DNA of 47,097 bases from an uncultured Clostridia bacterium (GTDB lineage Bacteria; Bacillota; Clostridia; Oscillospirales; Oscillospiraceae), in assembly GCA_947170435.1 (NCBI GenBank), contig CAMVTO010000018.1, forward strand, positions 1 to 47,097, written 5' to 3'. Below are positions 43,607-47,097 of this stretch, in pieces. A program made the position numbers and the translations under genes. How positions within the stretch are numbered: position 1 is the first letter of the stretch; every line of letters starts with the position of its first letter. The notes below the pieces were generated by a model. That model was not told the DNA's origin, did not search any database, and saw only the letters and a program-made list of their open reading frames with translations.

Positions 43607-46258
43607 ATGAAAGAGATCAAAGCTCCGGAAGGGAAATCCGAAAACAACGAGAATACAGTCCGTGCCGGGACTGCTCCGCGGATGAACTATTCCCGGTTCG
43701 CAGCACTGCTTCTGCTTCTGCTGCTTGTCGGCGCGGGATATTTCCTCCTGACCATGACGAGCGGTCTGAGCGACAATGTGACGGAAGAAATCAGCGTTAA
43801 ATACACGAAAGAGCTGAACGCGCAGATGACTGCCCATGTCAGCAGCACCTTTTCTCATTATCATGAGGAACTGGATATCATCCGGGAAGCTCTGGCTCTG
43901 GTGGACGGTCTGGATGAAGCAAAGCTGGTACGCTATCTCGCGGGCATGCAGGAATCGGAACAGCTTGAGTATCTGGCGGTGGTGGACGAGGAAGGCTATG
44001 TCTACGACGCCGAGTCCGTCTGGCTCGGGACGATGAAGATCAGAAGCCTTGGGGATCTGCTCAACGGGGAGACCGATATTGTCTCACCCAACGAAACCAT
44101 CGGCAGCAACAACTACATTCTGGTCGGCACCGCCTTCCCGGAGCCCATCCGAATGGGTGGGACGAAACTGTGCGCCACGATCTGCGGTGTTACGAAGGAA
44201 CAGCTCAGCGAGCGAATGGTGCTGACAAGCCCATTTTCCGGCGGCTATGCCAGCCTGATGAAGCGGGACGGTAGCTTCATCCTGAAAAATCCCAGCCTGT
44301 CCTATCCGGGGAGCAACATATTCGCGATCCTGGAGAAGAATGACGTCGTGACACCGGAGCAGCTGCAGGAGCTGCGCGCGGCGGTGGCGGCGGGGGAGAG
44401 CTTTCTGGTCAGCGCCGACAGCAGGACGAATGAAAACGCAGCATTCCAGTTCTTTGCGCCGGTCGACGGCCTGGACTGGTATATGATCAACGTCCTTCCC
44501 GCCAGCGTGGTTCGCGACAGTGTCTCCCACCTGCAACGTTCGCTGACGGGCATTTCCCTGATCATCATTCTTTGCATCCTGGCCGCCAGTGTCGCCGTTA
44601 TCGTCACGATGAGCCAGACGGCGCGGCGGCTTCGGGAGGGCAGGGCACAGCTGCAGGAGGCGCTCCACGCGGCAGAGGCTGCCAGCCGCGCCAAGAGCGA
44701 ATTTCTCTCCAATATGTCCCATGACATCCGTACCCCCATGAACGCCATCATCGGCTTCACCAATTTGGCGATCCAGAACTCTGGGGACAAGTCGAAAGTC
44801 TCGGAATATCTGAGCAAAATTCTGGCCTCATCCAACCATCTGCTCTCACTGATTAACGATGTCCTGGAAATGAGCCGCATCGAGAGCGGTAGGATCGAGC
44901 TGGACGAGACTGTCTGCTCCCTGCCCGAGATCCTGCATGATCTGAACACTATTATCGTCGGACAGGCGGAAGCCAAGCAGCAGGAACTGAGCATGAATGC
45001 GGTGCATGTTGTCAACGAAAACGTATGGTGCGATCGGCTGCGGCTGAATCAGGTCCTCCTGAATCTCCTGTCAAACGCGATCAAATATACCCCTGCCGGA
45101 GGCAAGATATCCGTCACCGTGATCCAGAATAGCGTGGAGAAGCCAGGCTGCGCTGGCTACGAGATCCGGGTCAAGGACACCGGCATCGGCATGAGTCCGG
45201 AGTTTGCCGCTACAGTCTTTGAGGCATTTACGCGGGAAAAATCCACCACTGTCAGCGGAATTCAGGGTACTGGCCTGGGTATGGCCATCACCAAAAGTAT
45301 TGTGGACATCATGGGCGGCACCATCCGGGTGGAGACGGAAAAGAACAAGGGCTCGGAGTTCATTGTGAATCTGGTTTTGCGGGTGGAGGGAGAAGCCGTG
45401 GACCGCAGGATCCCTACCCTGACAGGCATCCGCGCTCTGGTAGTGGACGACGATTTCGACACCTGCGACAGCGTCACTGGGATGCTGAATCAAATGGGTA
45501 TGCGGGCGGAGTGGACTCTGTCTGGCAAAGAGGCATTGCTTCGGACGAAGCAGGCCAGGGAACGGGGCGACAGCTTCGGGGTAATCCTTCTGGACTGGAA
45601 GCTCCCGGACCTGAATGGCGTCGAGGCCGCGCGGCAGATTTGCGCCGCAACGGGGACGGATACGCCGATCCTCCTGTTCACGGCCTACGATTGGCCCTCC
45701 ATCCGCGAGGAAGCACTGGCGGCTGGCGTCAAGGGCTTTTGCAACAAGCCGCTGTTCCCCTCTGAGCTCAGCGCCGCGCTGACCAAGGTGCTGGGGAGTG
45801 CGACGGAGACGCGGTCGGAGGAGAAAGAGGACACCGGCCCTGAAAAGCAACTCAGCTTCGCGGGCATCCGCCTTTTGCTGGTTGACGACATTGAGATGAA
45901 CCGGGAAATCGCCAGCACAGTTCTGCAAATGAGCGATTTTGAAGTGGAAGAGGCATGCGACGGTGCTGAGGCCGTGGAAAAAGTCCTGGAAGCGGAGCCG
46001 GGTTACTATGACACAGTGCTTATGGATATCCAGATGCCCAAGATGAACGGTTATGAGGCAACGCGGGCAATTCGCGCGGCGGACAACCCCAACGCCGGGG
46101 TTCCCATTATCGCGATGACTGCGAACGCCTTCGATGAGGATAAGAAGGCCGCTCTGGACGCGGGGATGAACGGACATGTGGCCAAGCCCATTGATGTACC
46201 CACGTTATTGCGGGTCCTGTCTGACGTGCTGAAGGACAGCGGTGAGGGACCTTCCTGA
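43607..46258 (+). CDS. Hybrid sensor histidine kinase with two receiver domains
   Basis: An 883-residue protein. TM1 (31-50) and TM2 (about 310-331) enclose a ~260-residue extracellular dCACHE-like sensor ([40 protein letters not shown]). Next come HisKA with the phosphorylated His372 in [17 protein letters not shown], a HATPase domain ([30 protein letters not shown]), receiver 1 (VVDDDF, Asp663 in [11 protein letters not shown]) and receiver 2 ([10 protein letters not shown], Asp807 in [11 protein letters not shown]). No HPt domain is present, and no separate output regulator lies next to it, so phosphate must pass to a remote partner or the kinase acts by another route. The ribosome site is GAGGAGGAA. 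It is paired with the preceding binding lipoprotein. Confidence 0.95.
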   Translation: MKEIKAPEGKSENNENTVRAGTAPRMNYSRFAALLLLLLLVGAGYFLLTMTSGLSDNVTEEISVKYTKELNAQMTAHVSSTFSHYHEELDIIREALALVDGLDEAKLVRYLAGMQESEQLEYLAVVDEEGYVYDAESVWLGTMKIRSLGDLLNGETDIVSPNETIGSNNYILVGTAFPEPIRMGGTKLCATICGVTKEQLSERMVLTSPFSGGYASLMKRDGSFILKNPSLSYPGSNIFAILEKNDVVTPEQLQELRAAVAAGESFLVSADSRTNENAAFQFFAPVDGLDWYMINVLPASVVRDSVSHLQRSLTGISLIIILCILAASVAVIVTMSQTARRLREGRAQLQEALHAAEAASRAKSEFLSNMSHDIRTPMNAIIGFTNLAIQNSGDKSKVSEYLSKILASSNHLLSLINDVLEMSRIESGRIELDETVCSLPEILHDLNTIIVGQAEAKQQELSMNAVHVVNENVWCDRLRLNQVLLNLLSNAIKYTPAGGKISVTVIQNSVEKPGCAGYEIRVKDTGIGMSPEFAATVFEAFTREKSTTVSGIQGTGLGMAITKSIVDIMGGTIRVETEKNKGSEFIVNLVLRVEGEAVDRRIPTLTGIRALVVDDDFDTCDSVTGMLNQMGMRAEWTLSGKEALLRTKQARERGDSFGVILLDWKLPDLNGVEAARQICAATGTDTPILLFTAYDWPSIREEALAAGVKGFCNKPLFPSELSAALTKVLGSATETRSEEKEDTGPEKQLSFAGIRLLLVDDIEMNREIASTVLQMSDFEVEEACDGAEAVEKVLEAEPGYYDTVLMDIQMPKMNGYEATRAIRAADNPNAGVPIIAMTANAFDEDKKAALDAGMNGHVAKPIDVPTLLRVLSDVLKDSGEGPS

Positions 46259-46626
46259 CGCTGCAAATGTTCCTATTTGCTTTTGCGGAAATGTTCCCGT
46301 CGGACATTCCCTTGCATATGCTCTGAACAAAATGGAACGACTTAACCGGCAGGGTAAATTGCCCTCCGAAGTCAGATGCTCAGTTTGGACAGGCACACAG
46401 ATCCCGTTGGTGAAATGCTTGCTAAGCTGTTTTGAATTGCATACCACAAAAAAATAGAGCACCGAGGCGATTCCGTTGATCATGGAACACCCCGGCATAA
46501 CATCACACTTTCGTGTTTAAGTATCTATTTTGTTGAATAGGAGCCCTTGCAATTCAACTCTACATTACATATAATATGATTACAAAAGCGTTCTGCTTTT
46601 TTCTATTCATATTTATGCAAGAAGAC
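46259..46626. other. Intergenic, nothing recognisable
   Basis: No ribosome-site-supported ORF and no clear terminator hairpin was seen after the kinase gene. AT content rises toward the iteron-like repeats at its right end. Confidence 0.5.
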
Positions 46627-46808
46627 TTTTTTCGTGAAATCAGTGTATTCAGAGACTATTTTCGTGAAAACGGTGTAATAGAACGTTATTTTCACGAAAT
46701 CAGTGTATTTTGCACACCGATTTCGTGAAAATAAAATTGTAGTTTAATTAAGATGCCACATCGCAAGCGGATTTGTTGAAAAAAGATTATTCGCGATTTT
46801 AGTGTGTT
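46627..46808 (-). repeat. Iteron-like repeats, cluster 2, mostly inverted
   Basis: Units matching the reverse complement of the cluster 1 repeat occur at 46627-46648, 46657-46678 and 46687-46708. One in direct orientation lies at 46712-46733, so the last two form an inverted pair, and a degenerate one (TATTCGCGATTTTAGTGTG) lies near 46788-46807. The last unit ends just before the small zinc-protein gene. Confidence 0.8.
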
Positions 46809-46821
46809 GACAGGATTATTT

Positions 46822-46992
46822 ATGCCACAACAACACTATCAAGCCCAATGTCAATGGTGCGGCAAAACTGACGGCAGCAAGTACGTCGGTCCCGCAAACG
46901 GCGCGCCGCCAAACCGCGCGCCGAATATGCCCGGCAAATGCCAAAGCAGCTTGACCGGCAAGCACGCCCCCAAGTGGATTCCGGCGTTTTGA
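46822..46992 (+). CDS. Small Cys-rich putative zinc-binding protein
   Basis: The ATG at 46822 with AGGA 9 bases upstream gives 56 residues: MPQQHYQAQCQWCGKTDGSK, then YVGPANGAPPNRAPNMPGKC. Two CxxC cysteines (10 and 13) and Cys40 could hold zinc, the fourth ligand possibly His48. A GTG at 46804 in the same frame is an alternative start. The C-terminus LTGKHAPKWIPAF is basic. No family is recognised, but the layout (short, pre-terminal Cys, beside a repeat array) suits a mobile-element accessory protein. Confidence 0.6.
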   Translation: MPQQHYQAQCQWCGKTDGSKYVGPANGAPPNRAPNMPGKCQSSLTGKHAPKWIPAF

Positions 46993-47002
46993 TTATCTTT
47001 CT

Positions 47003-47097
47003 GAACTGACCCCATTTCCGAATATGTAATATAGTTGTAGAGCAGCCCGAGGCATGACGCCCCGGGCTGCTACTTTCATATTCGGAGGTACCACCAT
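47003..47097 (+). repeat. Repeated leader element, copy B (partner at 24065-24160)
   Basis: The same GAACTGACCCC start, GC-rich hairpin and TACTTTCATATTCGGAGGTA ending as copy A, with a different loop and a diverged A/T stretch. The ribosome site at its right edge and a final AT suggest that a gene begins at or just beyond the window's end. Confidence 0.8.

Overview
The window looks like chromosome from a flagellated, fairly GC-rich member of the Clostridia, most likely a gut Oscillospiraceae-type bacterium. The pointers are strong AGGAGG-type ribosome sites, sigma-A and sigma-28 type promoters, S-layer-homology (SLH) proteins, a secreted flagellin, a beta-glucoside PTS and gut-Firmicutes style repeat proteins (Listeria-Bacteroides repeats, GLUG repeats). 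The family-level placement is an inference; no rRNA or tRNA gene was seen.

Region 1 (1-8.8 kb) is metabolic and cell-envelope: a NodB-like lipoprotein, cytidine deaminase, an SLH-anchored polysaccharide deacetylase, then a LacI-type regulator divergent from a beta-glucoside PTS permease, a 6-phospho-beta-glucosidase and a small ABM-type protein. Three TGTAA-N2-TTACA-like sites lie in the divergent intergenic region.

Region 2 (8.8-18.2 kb) is the most interesting part. A flagellin gene with a sigma-28 promoter is followed by a three-gene minus-strand operon: a glycine-rich secreted protein, a small lipoprotein, and a 1006-residue secreted protein whose mature N-terminus is predicted to be a ubiquitin fold about 85% identical to eukaryotic ubiquitin, followed by Fn3-like, Listeria-Bacteroides and SLH domains. 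The operon's only recognisable promoter lies inside a 220-bp segment bounded by 25-bp inverted repeats (24/25 matching), next to the last ~38 codons of a tyrosine recombinase. This has the layout of a phase-variable invertible promoter, caught in the ON orientation. The transcribed leader holds a 36-codon ORF with a strong ribosome site that ends inside two abutting perfect palindromes. The recombinase remnant is fused to the 3' end of a second flagellin gene, which is an inverted near-copy of the intact flagellin's 3' end. A WYL regulator follows.

Region 3 (18.2-24 kb) carries a family 2 glycosyltransferase, an internally deleted second one, and a 1014-residue secreted protein combining a 5'-nucleotidase C-terminal domain (without the metallophosphatase domain) with GLUG repeats.

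Region 4 (24-37 kb) is a defence and mobile island: a broken MNT/HEPN toxin-antitoxin pair, a truncated Ser/Thr kinase, and a type I restriction-modification operon in the order fic-hsdM-hsdS-orf65-orf265-hsdR, controlled by a strong promoter bordered by repeated operator-like sites. The two small genes between hsdS and hsdR share a G[VI]QNNY motif, at the C-terminus of a tiny membrane protein and the N-terminus of a soluble one. After these come an excisionase-like gene, a three-gene ImmA/IrrE set and an XRE regulator.

Region 5 (37-41.2 kb) is a run of small genes (WYL-type HTH, zinc-ribbon, single-TM peptides, a glycine-zipper protein), then seven iteron-like 22-bp repeats, an orphan gene and an IS66 remnant. 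Region 6 (41.5-46.3 kb) is a two-gene sensory unit: a lipoprotein fusing an ABC-type solute-binding domain to an orphan 5'-nucleotidase C domain, and a hybrid histidine kinase. A second iteron cluster, a small zinc-binding protein and a repeated leader element close the window.
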